Source: DATMNI01 sp963817515 (lineage in GTDB: Bacteria > Acidobacteriota > Terriglobia > Bryobacterales > Bryobacteraceae). From it: 64,000 nt of DNA. Positions 45,540-54,409 of this stretch are shown here, one piece after another (positions within the stretch are counted from its first letter, which is position 1; each line of letters begins with the position of its first letter). The notes under the pieces were generated by a model. The model saw nothing but the letters and a program-made list of their open reading frames with translations, was not told the origin of the DNA and made no database searches. The position numbers and the translations under genes are program-made. Location: positions 62,001 to 126,000 of the forward strand of contig CAWFPJ010000025.1 of NCBI GenBank assembly GCA_963817515.1, in the 5' to 3' direction.

Positions 45540-46870
45540 ACCGTTTTGTCATCGTTGCTGCGGTTGGCATCGTCGCGGCAACTTCACAATATGGCGCCGA
45601 AGTCCGGCATTTGACACTGACTGAGGCGGTCCATCTCGCGATCAGCCAGAACCGGTCTTTGAAGATTGCGCGGCTGAAGGTCACTGAAAACGAGCAGAAG
45701 AAAGCAGGCCAGCGTTCGGCATATTTCCCGTCTCTCACGAACCAATCGAATATCCTGCACGTTACGGACTTGCAGAATATCAGCATCCCAGCCGGCGCGT
45801 TCGGAATGGCCGGAGGATCGGACGTACCTTCGCAGAACCGGATCCTTCCGCAAGGGCAAAAGACATTTTATACGAGCGGTACGCAGCTTTCGCAGCCGCT
45901 TACGCAGTTGATCCGGATCCATGACGCGAATCGGATGGCGGCTGCCGACGTCGCCATCTCGCAGGATGACTTGAAAAAGGCTGAAAACGAGGTCGCCCTG
46001 CAAGTTCATTCGGTGTATTACGGGATATTGATCGCGAAGCTGCAAAAGCAGGCCGCCGAGCAGCAGACACGCTATGCGGATGAATATCTCCGTGAAAGCG
46101 AGGACGACGTGCGCAATGGCAACGCCCTGAGGGTAACGACGATCCAGGGCCGAGCCACTGTTCTCGAGAGCCAGCAATCCGTCCTCACAGCGGATCTTCA
46201 GTTGTCTGACCTGACCACCGAGTTGAATGACCTGCTGGGACTTCCGCTCGACACTCAGCTCGATCTAGACGCTGCTGTGCCGGTAGATTTTGATCTGCGT
46301 TCAAGCGAAGCGTACCAACGAACTGCCTGGTCCCAGAATCCGCAGATCAAGGCTGCCGAAAATGCCGTGAAGAAAGCGCACGCGGCTGTCGCCTCCGCTG
46401 AATCCGCCTATATTCCCGATGTCACAGCCTACGCCCGGCAAAGCTATCAGAATGGAGTGCCCTTCCTGGTTCGGAACTTCGGTACGTTTGGTATCAGCTT
46501 GAATTGGGATGTTTTCGATTTCGGCAAGCGCCGCGCGGCGGTGCGCGAGAGCGAGGCTCGCTTGGCGCAGGCTGAAGAGAATGTGCGGCGGTTGAAGGAG
46601 GAGGTCGCAGTCTCGATCGAGCGTAGTTACAACAAGGTGCAGCGGACAAAGAACTTGGTGCAAGTTGCGCAACAGGTTGTGAAGCTGCGGCAGGAGAGCG
46701 AGCGGCTGGCGCAGAATCAACTTGCCGAGGGAGTGGTGTTGATCTCCGACCGTCGTCAAACAACGGCCGCAACGTATAAGGCACAGGCGGATTTGCTTCA
46801 GGCGAACCTGGGATATCTGCTCGCGTGGGCCGAGCTTCAGGAATCTGCCGGGATGACTCCAGGATTTTGA
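45536..46870 (+). CDS. TolC-family outer membrane efflux protein
   Basis: The ~444-residue protein starts at ATG 45536 (ATGA overlap with the pump gene, GAGGA upstream). A signal peptide (FVIVAAVGIVAATSQYGA) is followed by two OEP repeats: LTLTEAVHLAISQNRSLKIA in the first half and AWSQNPQIKAAENAVKKAHA in the second, and the long coiled-coil helices KKAENEVALQVHSVYYGILI and EVAVSIERSYNKVQRTKNLV. It forms the outer-membrane duct of the tripartite system. Confidence 0.9.
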   Translation: MNRFVIVAAVGIVAATSQYGAEVRHLTLTEAVHLAISQNRSLKIARLKVTENEQKKAGQRSAYFPSLTNQSNILHVTDLQNISIPAGAFGMAGGSDVPSQNRILPQGQKTFYTSGTQLSQPLTQLIRIHDANRMAAADVAISQDDLKKAENEVALQVHSVYYGILIAKLQKQAAEQQTRYADEYLRESEDDVRNGNALRVTTIQGRATVLESQQSVLTADLQLSDLTTELNDLLGLPLDTQLDLDAAVPVDFDLRSSEAYQRTAWSQNPQIKAAENAVKKAHAAVASAESAYIPDVTAYARQSYQNGVPFLVRNFGTFGISLNWDVFDFGKRRAAVRESEARLAQAEENVRRLKEEVAVSIERSYNKVQRTKNLVQVAQQVVKLRQESERLAQNQLAEGVVLISDRRQTTAATYKAQADLLQANLGYLLAWAELQESAGMTPGF

Positions 46871-47235
46871 TCCATTGACGAATTGCTCGGCGCCCGATAG
46901 CTGGGCCGGTCGGAGCCAGCGCCGGAGGTGTGCGGCCGCGGTCAAGTCGGGGTTAGGTTTCATGCAAACGCCTGAGCTCGCGGGTTTTAGACGATCCACT
47001 TTTTTCAACCTGGTCACAATCGCGATTGAATCGATGCCCTGCGGGGGAGAAATTCGGATTCCGGCGAGCACGGCGGCGATTCCCGTCACCAGGTTCTGGG
47101 ACCGCACTGTCACGTTTCGCGCTGCCGGAAACCGCTCAGATCGTCCGGCGGGCCCGAGCGTCGGGACGCTCGCGCACCTGAGTCCCCTCGAGGCAATGAA
47201 CCGCCCCCGTGGGGAGGGACAAGTCTCACGTCCGA
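46871..47235. other. Convergent intergenic region with a faint kinase-like trace
   Basis: The efflux operon (plus) and the Clp-like gene (minus) converge here. One plus frame at 46985-47075 reads FFNLVTIAIESMPCGGEIRI, which resembles the N box of a histidine kinase. Surrounding residues do not support a gene, so at most it is a relic. No intrinsic terminator with a T-run was found. Confidence 0.35.
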
Positions 47236-48309
47236 CTAGGCGGCGCGACGGGCAGTTTCCCAGTGAGGTGTTTCAGTCTCGCGCGCGAACGTCAGGACGG
47301 ATGAATTCTCGCTCGCCGTGACCCGGATGCGGTCGCCGCGGCGGACCTGTCCCGTGGCAATCAGATTGGAGACCGGGTGCACGAGAAAGCGTTCGATGGC
47401 GCGCTTTAGTGGGCGGGCGCCGTAGCTCAGGTCGGTACCTTCGCGTAACAAAAAATCCCTCGCGCTCTCTGTCACATCTAGTAGAAATGGTTTCCCCTGC
47501 GACGCCGCTTCGATTCTACCGTGAACCGCTTCGAGCTCGATATCCAGAATTCGGCGCAATTCCTTGGCACTGAGAGCCTTGAAGACGACGATTTTGTCCA
47601 GGCGGTTGAGGAACTCCGGCGAGAATTTCCGGCGTGCCGCCGCGACCCCAGTACGCGACAAGCGCGCAGCTAGTTTCACTTGATCGTTCGCGCTGTCGGC
47701 CTCACGTAGCCGGAACCCCAGCCGAGGCGTTACCAGAGAACTCATCTCCGCTGCGCCCAGGTTGCTGGTCATGAAGATCATGGCCCTGGAAAAGTCCACT
47801 TTGCGATTATCGCCGAGCGTCAATGTCGCCTTGTCGAGAATCCCAAGCAGCAGGTTCCAAAGTGAATCAGATGCTTTTTCGATTTCGTCAAAGAGCACTA
47901 AGCTCATCTTCATCTTTTCCGTATGATGTTGGTTGAGTACTTCCTGCGAGAGGAGGGCTTGCGTCTCCCGGTGGCCAAGGTAACCCGGGGGAGAGCCGAT
48001 CAGCTTCGCGATTTCATGACTGTGCTGATATTCCGCGCAGTCGATTTTGACGACCGCCTTAGGATTGTCGAGCAGCGCCTGCGCGGTAGCTTCCACGACC
48101 CTCGTCTTTCCTGAACCTGTTGGGCCGAGGAATAGGAAGTTTCCGATCGGCCGTCCCTGGGCGGCGAGGCCTGTACGGTGAATTTGATATACCCGTGCGA
48201 TCTGCTCGATGGCTTCATCCTGCCCAACGACCTGGCGTCGGAGGCCGATTTCGAGATCGGTTGCGTCTTTGCCGGTCCTATTTGGATCGAGCACAGTGGT
48301 TCTGATCAT
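47236..48309 (-). CDS. Single-AAA+ ClpA/ClpB-type ATPase (copy 2)
   Basis: The ~357-residue protein starts at the ATG whose first base is 48309, directly after GGAGGAGAG on the minus strand. It is a close paralogue of 15607-16740: GNFLFLGPTGSGKTRVVEAT, SPPGYLGHRETQALLSQEVL, LVLFDEIEKASDSLWNLLLG, MTSNLGAAEMSSLV, FLNRLDKIVVFKAL and YGARPLKRAIERFLV. One AAA module, no N-domain, no ClpP nearby. It lies about 20 bp from an ECF sigma factor gene on the same strand and is probably co-transcribed with it. Confidence 0.87.
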   Translation of the reverse strand: MIRTTVLDPNRTGKDATDLEIGLRRQVVGQDEAIEQIARVYQIHRTGLAAQGRPIGNFLFLGPTGSGKTRVVEATAQALLDNPKAVVKIDCAEYQHSHEIAKLIGSPPGYLGHRETQALLSQEVLNQHHTEKMKMSLVLFDEIEKASDSLWNLLLGILDKATLTLGDNRKVDFSRAMIFMTSNLGAAEMSSLVTPRLGFRLREADSANDQVKLAARLSRTGVAAARRKFSPEFLNRLDKIVVFKALSAKELRRILDIELEAVHGRIEAASQGKPFLLDVTESARDFLLREGTDLSYGARPLKRAIERFLVHPVSNLIATGQVRRGDRIRVTASENSSVLTFARETETPHWETARRAA

Positions 48310-48328
48310 ATCTCTCCTCCGTTTCGAT

Positions 48329-48913
48329 TCACGCTGCCCGACGATCGGCGCTTTCACGACGTCTCAGATGCGGCGCGAGTTTCTTTTTCGCGTTGAAAAC
48401 GCGCCATTGGACTGTACCGATCGGAATGGCCTTGGCTGCCGCGATTTCGTGGTATTCCCATTCCTCGATGAAGCGCAGCGTCAGCGCTTCCTGCTCCCGC
48501 GAGTCAAGGAAGGACATCCAATGCTGAAATTCGAACGCCGGCGTCGCTGCGGGCACCCTGATTGAAGCAACCAGCGAATCGGATACCTTTTCCAAGTCGA
48601 TCGTATCTACCTCACGGGACTCCTTTCCGTAGTGCCGGCAAAGTGAACTTCGTGCGACTTTGAAGAGCCAGGCTCGAAACAGGGTTCGGTCTCGAAGTTG
48701 ATCCGCTTTGCGATAGACGATCAGCATGACATCCTGGGCCAGATCCTCGCTCAGCGCCGGCTCGCAGCCACGCGCACGGAAAAAGGAGATCAATTGAGGG
48801 GTGAAGATTTTAAACACCCCGGCGAACGTATCTTCGTTTGGCGATTCCAGAAAGTTTTGCGCGGCTGCGCACTCCTGAAGGAATCTCTCACTTGCGATTG
48901 TCTGGTCGATCAT
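48329..48913 (-). CDS. ECF-type RNA polymerase sigma factor
   Basis: From the ATG at 48913 the protein is ~194 residues; the frame extends to a TTG at 48958. Region 2 shows FKIFTPQLISFFRARGCEPA and LSEDLAQDVMLIVYRKADQL with RTLFRAWLFKVARSSLCRHY. Region 4 shows LDSREQEALTLRFIEEWEYH and GTVQWRVFNAKKKL. A ~50-residue linker joins them. The downstream Clp-like ATPase gene is its probable operon partner. No anti-sigma factor gene is adjacent. Confidence 0.9.
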   Translation of the reverse strand: MIDQTIASERFLQECAAAQNFLESPNEDTFAGVFKIFTPQLISFFRARGCEPALSEDLAQDVMLIVYRKADQLRDRTLFRAWLFKVARSSLCRHYGKESREVDTIDLEKVSDSLVASIRVPAATPAFEFQHWMSFLDSREQEALTLRFIEEWEYHEIAAAKAIPIGTVQWRVFNAKKKLAPHLRRRESADRRAA

Positions 48914-49009
48914 GCCCCTCGTTAGGGCACTTGCGTCTCCACGAGAACAAAGAGCCAATCATAAGTGTTTTCTGAGAGTTGCGCGCCAGAGGCGGGAGTT
49001 GGTCCGGTG

Positions 49010-49600
49010 ACGACGCTCGTCAACTTCTGAGATTTCGTCTTCGATCGCCGCGTAGTAGGCATTCGAAACGGCAACTGCGGCGACGCTCCCGACGATTTCC
49101 GAATAGTTGAACTGCAGGGTGCTGGAATCGTGCTGCGTCCACAGGGTCTGGCCGAGAGCGTGTTGGAGCCTTGACTACCCGCTCCCGGTGCCGCGGCGGA
49201 AGTAACGAGGGTCCTGGTGAAGGAGCGTTGGGAATACCGCCCCTGTCATGTAGTTGCCGATGACGAGATCTCCATAAGCGGCGCCGAAGTATTTGCCGAA
49301 GCCAGCGGCTCCCTGGCCGAAAGATCGGTTCCCGTTTGCCCATTGGCCTTGGGCTTCGTAGAATTCCGCGAGAAGGAATGTTCCGCGGTCGAGTGAATCT
49401 TCAGAAGCGATCCTGAAATTCTCGGCCGGCGTGAGCGGCTGATAATTCTGAAAGCTCTGTCAACTCCGGTAGTTCGGGATAATGCCGAGGAGTCGCGTGC
49501 TCTCCATTGGCGGCGCTATGTTCGTCGAGCAACTCGGATCTGTGGCCGGATCGGGCGACGAGGACTGTCCAGTAGCGCCTGAACATAAACATGCCAGCAT
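49010..49600 (-). pseudogene. Acidobacterial outer-membrane-type protein gene with two in-frame stops
   Basis: The minus frame from ATG 49600 starts MLACLCSGATGQ and continues LLGIIPNYRS-stop-QSFQNY, PLTPAENFRIASEDSLDRGT, FGKYFGAAYGDLVIGNYMTG, AVFPTLLHQDPRYFRRGTGS, stop, then LQFNYSEIVGSVAAVAVSNA. The sequence is coherent on both sides of a TGA and a TAG, so the frame is preserved but interrupted twice, and the C-terminus is lost near 49010. The family (FGAAYxDxxIGNxM, LLHxDPRYFRxGTGS) is a conserved exported protein of unknown function in Acidobacteria. Confidence 0.72.
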
Positions 49601-49669
49601 GAGCCCGGCCCAGGCGGTAAAGTTGTCAAATATACCTCGAGCTGCGAGTCTGAGCCAGTGGCTTCGCTA

Positions 49670-50317
49670 TCAATTCGCCGTTTGCGACAACTTGTCGACG
49701 AACGGCTTGGCAACCGAAGGGGTGGTTGCGGTTCCGTCGACTATGTCGCTGTTCTTCAGATCCTTGCCATAGAGGGCTTTGTCGCCGGACTGGTCGCGCT
49801 TGAGAGTCGCGCCGTCGAGACCGAAGCCGGCGAACGCCCCCTTGGTGTGACCGTAAAAAACGATCTGCCCGCTCGGATCCTCATGGGCGCTCTTACCGTT
49901 GCCCCATGCGGCTGATGCGTCTGAGCCGACCGTGAATCGCTCAGAGAGTAGCTTGGACCGGCGTTCTTTGTCGAGTGACAACAGGACAATGTCAATCTCC
50001 TCGCCACCCAATTGCACGCCGACACTTGCTGTCTCAAGCGTGATTGCAGCCGGAGCCGACCAGCCGCCTTCTTTGCGGCACGAGATGAATCCGCGGCCGA
50101 ATCCGATGCCAAGTCCGGCGGCGCCTTTCTTGAATCCTGGGATCACGGCGATGCAATCCGCGCTCGCGATCCGGCTGGGAAGGATACCATGTTCGGATTC
50201 CGTCAGTTTTGCGAACGCCGCCGTGGCCTTGTTCAGGCGAGCCGCGGTCTCGTCAGAGGCACTAGCTGAAATTGCACCGACAATTGTAAAAAGGAGAGAT
50301 GCGTGGAAGTTTCTCAT
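49670..50317 (-). CDS. Exported SYLF (Ysc84) lipid-binding domain protein
   Basis: From ATG 50317 (AGGAG is close by on the opposite strand only, so the RBS is weak) the protein has a signal peptide (RNFHASLLFTIVGAISASAS) and a SYLF/Ysc84 domain: RIASADCIAVIPGFKKGAAG, LGIGFGRGFISCRKEGGWSA, APAAITLETASVGVQLGGEE and FYGHTKGAFAGFGLDGATL. SYLF domains bind phosphoinositide-like or other lipids in eukaryotes. Bacterial members are periplasmic and of unclear function. It is near the Mla-type lipid transport operon. Confidence 0.85.
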   Translation of the reverse strand: MRNFHASLLFTIVGAISASASDETAARLNKATAAFAKLTESEHGILPSRIASADCIAVIPGFKKGAAGLGIGFGRGFISCRKEGGWSAPAAITLETASVGVQLGGEEIDIVLLSLDKERRSKLLSERFTVGSDASAAWGNGKSAHEDPSGQIVFYGHTKGAFAGFGLDGATLKRDQSGDKALYGKDLKNSDIVDGTATTPSVAKPFVDKLSQTAN

Positions 50318-50437
50318 ACTGATGTTCTTTACGGCCGGACATTTCGCGGCCTGTCTCATACATGAAGAGCAGGGCTCCGATAGGTTTGTTGGAGCGCCAA
50401 CACCTTGGCAGTCCGCTGGATCTTAGTTTGAGAACGA

Positions 50438-50890
50438 ATGACACTCTCGCGCGATGTTCTTGTCCAGTGCTCCCAGGTGGGCACGCTTCTTCTCGGATGT
50501 TTGGGCGTTTGGGTCGCGATGTTTAATCAGCGGCGGCAGCTCAATGCGCAGATGTTCATTGAGGTATCCGGGCGCTTTCAGGCACTGCTTCGAATGTTCC
50601 CGACCGAAGCATGGCTTGCGAACCGGAATTCCAGCCAGCCCTTGCCTCCTCCCAGCCATCGAATTACTGATTGCACGCTGTATTGTTTCCAACTGATCGC
50701 GGACGTCTATCATGTGCATCAAGGCGGGTACATTTCCAAAGCGCTCTGGAATGCCTGGGAACGGGAAATCAAACACATTTTGGATGGCCGAATTTTTCGG
50801 CGTGAGTGGGAGGGGCTAGCGGTCGAATTCTCGCACAACGAAGACTTTCTACACTACATCAACGGGCTGATGCAGCCCAACAGCAGATGA
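50438..50890 (+). CDS. Membrane-anchored conserved hypothetical protein
   Basis: The 150-residue protein starts with one hydrophobic segment (VGTLLLGCLGVWVAMF) followed by a soluble helical domain (QLNAQMFIEVSGRFQALLRM, YHVHQGGYISKALWNAWERE, FSHNEDFLHYINGLM). The layout resembles DUF4760-like one-TM proteins. It is transcribed towards the Mla operon and ends 3 bp before its stop, so the genes converge. Function unknown. Confidence 0.65.
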   Translation: MTLSRDVLVQCSQVGTLLLGCLGVWVAMFNQRRQLNAQMFIEVSGRFQALLRMFPTEAWLANRNSSQPLPPPSHRITDCTLYCFQLIADVYHVHQGGYISKALWNAWEREIKHILDGRIFRREWEGLAVEFSHNEDFLHYINGLMQPNSR

Positions 50891-50893
50891 GTG

Positions 50894-51860
50894 TTACTTC
50901 GGAATCTTGCGGTCCTTCGGTTGACGGATTCTAACCAGGCTCCATGGACGGTCTTTTACGCCGGTGCTCAGTTGCGCGAGATGTTCAGTCGCGACGCGCA
51001 GATTTTCAATCGTTTCCCGAATATTATCGTCATTGCCTCGAACAGCGGCCTGAATGCTCGCGATGAGGCCCCGGGCTTGTTCCATCGTCGATTGCATCTG
51101 TAACAGGTCCTGGCGAAGTGGCTCGCGGAGTTGATCAATCGTAGAGTTCACGTTCCCTACGCTAGTGTCCACATGATCGAGAAGGGGTGCAACCTTCTTG
51201 ATCGCTGCGTCCGCGTCCTGTGTAGCGACCAAAACCTGATCCGTTATGCGGTCGATTTTGGGCGACTGCTGGGCGAGCATCGTATTGGTATTACGCAATA
51301 TTTCCGCGATTTGGTTGCGATTTGCGGGTCCCGTCGCTTCGTTCAAGCTCGCGAGCAGCGTGTTTGCCTGCTCGCTGAGAGCCTTTGATTTGGCCCTCGA
51401 CCTGGGTGATTAGCCCCTGAGCATTATCCGCGATTCCTGCGAGCTTTCTTGCCATCTCGTCTATGCTAACGGTCTCTTCAGATGGGATCACCCCACCCGG
51501 CTTGAGGCGCGGCACACCGTTGCTCCCCGTCGATATCGAAATGGCGGGGGCGCTCATAAGACTTACGGCGCCCAATCTCGCCGTGCAGGACGCATTTATG
51601 GGAGTACCCTCTTTAACTTCGAGCAGAAGTTCAATCTTGGTCGGATCTTCATTCCAGGCTCGGACGGCTGCGACTCTGCCGACCGTGATTCCTCCGAACA
51701 GAACTGTCGAGCCGGGTTCCACGCCGCCGGCATAGCGAAGATAAGTTCGGTATGGGATCACGTGATGGCCCCATTGTTCGTTGCCGAGATAATACACCGT
51801 TCCGATGAACAAGACGGCCGAGATGATGACAAAAAGCCCGACCTTCGCTTCGGTGCTCAT
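50894..51860 (-). CDS. mlaD: MlaD/MCE-family lipid transport substrate-binding protein, frameshifted
   Basis: The N-terminal frame from 51860 has one TM helix (VGLFVIISAVLFIGTVYYLG) and the MCE core: YRTYLRYAGGVEPGSTVLFG, GITVGRVAAVRAW, IELLLEVKEGTPINASCTAR. After ~51383 the helical tail continues in another frame: ALSEQANTLLASLNEATGPA, KIDRITDQVLVATQDADAAI, and ends at 50894. One indel explains the split. The restored length is ~320 residues, usual for MlaD-like proteins with a long coiled-coil tail. It overlaps mlaF by 4 bases. Confidence 0.85.
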
Positions 51861-52660
51861 AGCTGCCCTCCTTCCAAATAGCGTTCGATAGATTGGTGAG
51901 TGGAAGCGGATTGGAAGACTCGATCCGGCACACGATCCAGGAACTGGCGGATTCGGGGATGGGAACTGCTTTGCAATTCCTCCTTTGTGCCGACCGCGAT
52001 GAGTGAGCCATTGTAAAGCATCGCCATGCGATCCGCGATGCGGAAAGCACTCGCCATTTCGTGAGTCACCACCAGAACCGTCATTTTGAATGCTTTCTTC
52101 AGTGAGAGAATCAATTCGTCGAGTTCGGCTGCGACGATTGGATCGAGGCCGGCGGATGGCTCATCGAACACCAGGATTTCCGGGTCGAGCGCCAACGCTC
52201 GGGCAACCGCGGCGCGTTTCTTCATCCCGCCGGACAATGCCTGCGGGCTTAGCTTTCCGAACTCCGCCAAGCCAACCACGGCCAGCTTCATCCAGGTCAT
52301 TAACCGGATGGTTGAATCATCCAGTCGCGTCAGCTCGCGGAGCGGTAACGCAACGTTTTCTTCTAGAGATAAAGAATCGAACAAAGCTGCGCTCTGAAAT
52401 GCAACACCCATCGAACGATGGATTGTCTTCAGCTCTCTTTGATCCCTCGTGCTGAGGTCGACGCCGTTCACTATGACTTGACCGGACTGCGGTCGTGCGA
52501 GACCGATAATCTGGCGCAGCAGCGTGCTTTTGCCGGACCCGCTTCCTCCGAGCAGGACCATCGTTTCTCCCCGCGCGACGTCCAGGCTGATTCCGTCCAA
52601 CACGCGCCGGTTGTCGTAACTAACGACTACGTTGCGAACCGAAATGGCAGGATCATGCAC
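51857..52660 (-). CDS. mlaF: MlaF-type ABC transporter ATPase
   Basis: The 267-residue protein has Walker A VLLGGSGSGKSTLLRQIIG, Q-loop GVAFQSAALFDSL, ABC signature QALSGGMKKRAAVARALA, Walker B ILVFDEPSAGLDPI and the switch His in VTHEMASAF. FQSAALFDSLSLEENVALPL and the GGMKKR signature are typical of MlaF/Ttg2A. It energises lipid movement by MlaE. The gene follows mlaE with 3 bp between them. Confidence 0.93.
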   Translation of the reverse strand: MHDPAISVRNVVVSYDNRRVLDGISLDVARGETMVLLGGSGSGKSTLLRQIIGLARPQSGQVIVNGVDLSTRDQRELKTIHRSMGVAFQSAALFDSLSLEENVALPLRELTRLDDSTIRLMTWMKLAVVGLAEFGKLSPQALSGGMKKRAAVARALALDPEILVFDEPSAGLDPIVAAELDELILSLKKAFKMTVLVVTHEMASAFRIADRMAMLYNGSLIAVGTKEELQSSSHPRIRQFLDRVPDRVFQSASTHQSIERYLEGGQL

Positions 52661-52663
52661 CGT

Positions 52664-53470
52664 TCAGTGGCCTCCGGTGAGATAGAAAAGCGTCGTGAAG
52701 CCAACATCCGCAAGGATCACCAGAAAGGTGGATTTGACGACAGCGGAAGTCGCGGAACGGCCGACAGCATCAGGGCCGCCGCGAACCCTGAGTCCTTCAA
52801 GACTTCCGACGTTCACGATGATGGTCGCGAACGCAAGACTCTTTACTAGTCCTGTCACCACGTCGCGCATAACAATCGAATGGATCACGCCGCTGATGTA
52901 GACGCCGAACGCCATGCCCGTGGTGATGCGCATGAATGCTCCGCCGGCGAGAATCCCGCACGCGTTGCTGACTACAGTCAAGCACGGCAGCATGATGAGG
53001 GCTGCCAGGAATTTCGGGGCAAGCACGAACTCCATCGGATCGATACCCATGGTTTGGAGGGCGTCGATTTCCTCGGTGACCACCATCGTGCCGATTTCAG
53101 CGGAAAATGCCGATCCGGAACGGCCACTCACCGCGATAGCCGTGAGCAGCGGGCCAAGTTCACGCGTAAATCCAATGGTCACCAGGTCGATCACAAATTG
53201 AATTGCGCCGAAGCGGCGCAACTCGGTCGCCCCCTGCATAGCCAGGATGAATCCACTACAAACGGCCATGATGCCGACCATCGGGATTGCATCGACGCCA
53301 ACTGCGAGCATCTGACGAATCGCGGATCTCCATCGGTTCACGTTGCCGATCACGGGAAACGTCTTTCGTAATGCCCTGATTGTCTTTCCGGACTGGATCA
53401 CGAGGCCACCGATATACTCCAGGTAGCCCACGGTTGAACTGCCGACATGATCGAGCACGGGAAAATTCAT
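52664..53470 (-). CDS. mlaE: MlaE-type ABC transporter permease
   Basis: The ~268-residue protein starts at ATG 53470 (MNFPVLDHVG), overlapping the STAS gene stop. MlaE landmarks are SAFSAEIGTMVVTEEIDALQ, TMGIDPMEFVLAPKFLAALI, RELGPLLTAIAVSGRSGSAF and about five hydrophobic helices. It forms the membrane channel of the retrograde or anterograde phospholipid transporter with MlaF and MlaD. The operon order is STAS-E-F-D. Confidence 0.92.
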   Translation of the reverse strand: MNFPVLDHVGSSTVGYLEYIGGLVIQSGKTIRALRKTFPVIGNVNRWRSAIRQMLAVGVDAIPMVGIMAVCSGFILAMQGATELRRFGAIQFVIDLVTIGFTRELGPLLTAIAVSGRSGSAFSAEIGTMVVTEEIDALQTMGIDPMEFVLAPKFLAALIMLPCLTVVSNACGILAGGAFMRITTGMAFGVYISGVIHSIVMRDVVTGLVKSLAFATIIVNVGSLEGLRVRGGPDAVGRSATSAVVKSTFLVILADVGFTTLFYLTGGH

Positions 53471-53817
53471 TCGTCGCAAAGGCTCCGCGCCTCGACGAAG
53501 AAGCGCAACAATCCAGTGGATTCTAGAAGGTAGCGGGGGCGCTCTTGTAAACCGCTCAGCTCGAGCTTTTTGCCGAGATGTCGTGCGGATTTCAGAACGT
53601 CAACCAAAACAGCGAGGCCAGACGTATCGATGTAGGCAACTTCGCAGAAGCTCACTTCGAGGCATTGACAATCCGGCACTCGGAGCATTCGAAGAAGTGA
53701 GCCACGAAATTCAGGGGACGAATCGATGTTGATTCTGCCCGAGACCTCGGCCCGGGATTTCGGGCCGTGCTGCTCGAAGCGGATTCGAAGATCGCTCTCG
53801 CTTGCTGGGTTGATCAC
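53467..53817 (-). CDS. STAS-domain protein (MlaB-like) heading the Mla operon
   Basis: The 116-residue protein has the STAS core AEVSGRINIDSSPEFRGSLL, LEVSFCEVAYIDTSGLAVLV (the DTSG phospho-site motif is intact) and KKLELSGLQERPRYLLESTG. Its gene overlaps mlaE. It is the likely MlaB equivalent, which binds and supports MlaF, though an anti-anti-sigma role is also possible because the phosphorylatable Ser is kept. The operon promoter should lie within ~50 bp of the inverted-repeat element upstream. Confidence 0.85.
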   Translation of the reverse strand: MINPASESDLRIRFEQHGPKSRAEVSGRINIDSSPEFRGSLLRMLRVPDCQCLEVSFCEVAYIDTSGLAVLVDVLKSARHLGKKLELSGLQERPRYLLESTGLLRFFVEARSLCDE

Positions 53818-53865
53818 AGTCTTCGCCGATGAGGAGCGCGCGAGGCTGTCCTTTGTTTGGCGAAA

Positions 53866-54142
53866 AATGGGATATCTACTTCACTCAGGTGACCCCAAGA
53901 TCTTGTGGTTTCGAACGGCGCGGCTCGCGCGACAGTCCGGAGAGAGCACCTCTCGGTTCGCGCTGGCGGCGTCCGGACGGTTGGCCGCGGAAGTGGCCAT
54001 TTCTTGCGGCACCTCCGTCGCGCGGCGCGTAGTCGGGCTGAGACAGGCGGCCGCGGGCATTCCAATAGCATGGCAGTGCCGAGCCACCAGGAACCGTAAC
54101 CACAAGCGGTAGTGGCTACCTGAGTGAAGTAGATATCCCATT
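53866..54142. mobile_element. MITE-like element with 25-bp terminal inverted repeats
   Basis: Positions 53866-53890 and 54118-54142 are perfect inverted repeats (core TGGGATATCTACTTCACTCA plus GGT). They bound a ~227-bp interior with no supported gene. Similar flanks, TTGGCGAAAA on the left and TTGGCAAAAT on the right, may be a degenerate target duplication. No transposase is inside, so it would be non-autonomous. It sits between the STAS-mla operon and an ECF sigma fragment, near the operon promoter. Confidence 0.65.
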
Positions 54143-54175
54143 GGCAAAATAGTTCGGCTAGCTACAAACATCGTC

Positions 54176-54409
54176 ATGGATCGGCACATGGACTGTGTTC
54201 GCAGACGCATCAATGGGCTGATTCCAAATACGTCCGACGCCGACGATGTGGCCCAGGAAGTTCAATTGAAGGTGCGAACGCTGGAATCGGACCGGAAGGA
54301 GGAAAGGTTCATCCGGACCTTTGCCAAGCACATCAATCAGGAAGCACTCGTGCACCTGCTTCGGGCCGTTGGTTTGACGCCCCTTTTCCATCTCGCGGCG
54401 AGCCCTTGA
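54176..54409 (+). pseudogene. ECF sigma factor region-2 fragment
   Basis: The 77-residue frame reads CVRRRINGLIPNTSDADDVA followed by QEVQLKVRTLES and later RTFAKHINQEALVHLLR. These match ECF sigma region 2 and the start of the linker (typical DADDVAQEV). Region 4 is missing and the frame ends in unrelated residues. It looks truncated by a deletion that joined it, tail to tail, to the following minus-strand gene fragment. Confidence 0.6.

Noticed and set aside
47155..47172. Inverted repeat CGAGCGTC / GACGCTCG between convergent genes
   Set aside because: The loop is only two bases and no T-run follows, so it is not a credible terminator.
46875..47321. Plus-strand 148-residue frame after the TolC gene
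   Set aside because: Its composition is Arg-rich and shadow-like, it overlaps the end of the minus-strand Clp-like gene, and only a short N-box-like stretch is suggestive.
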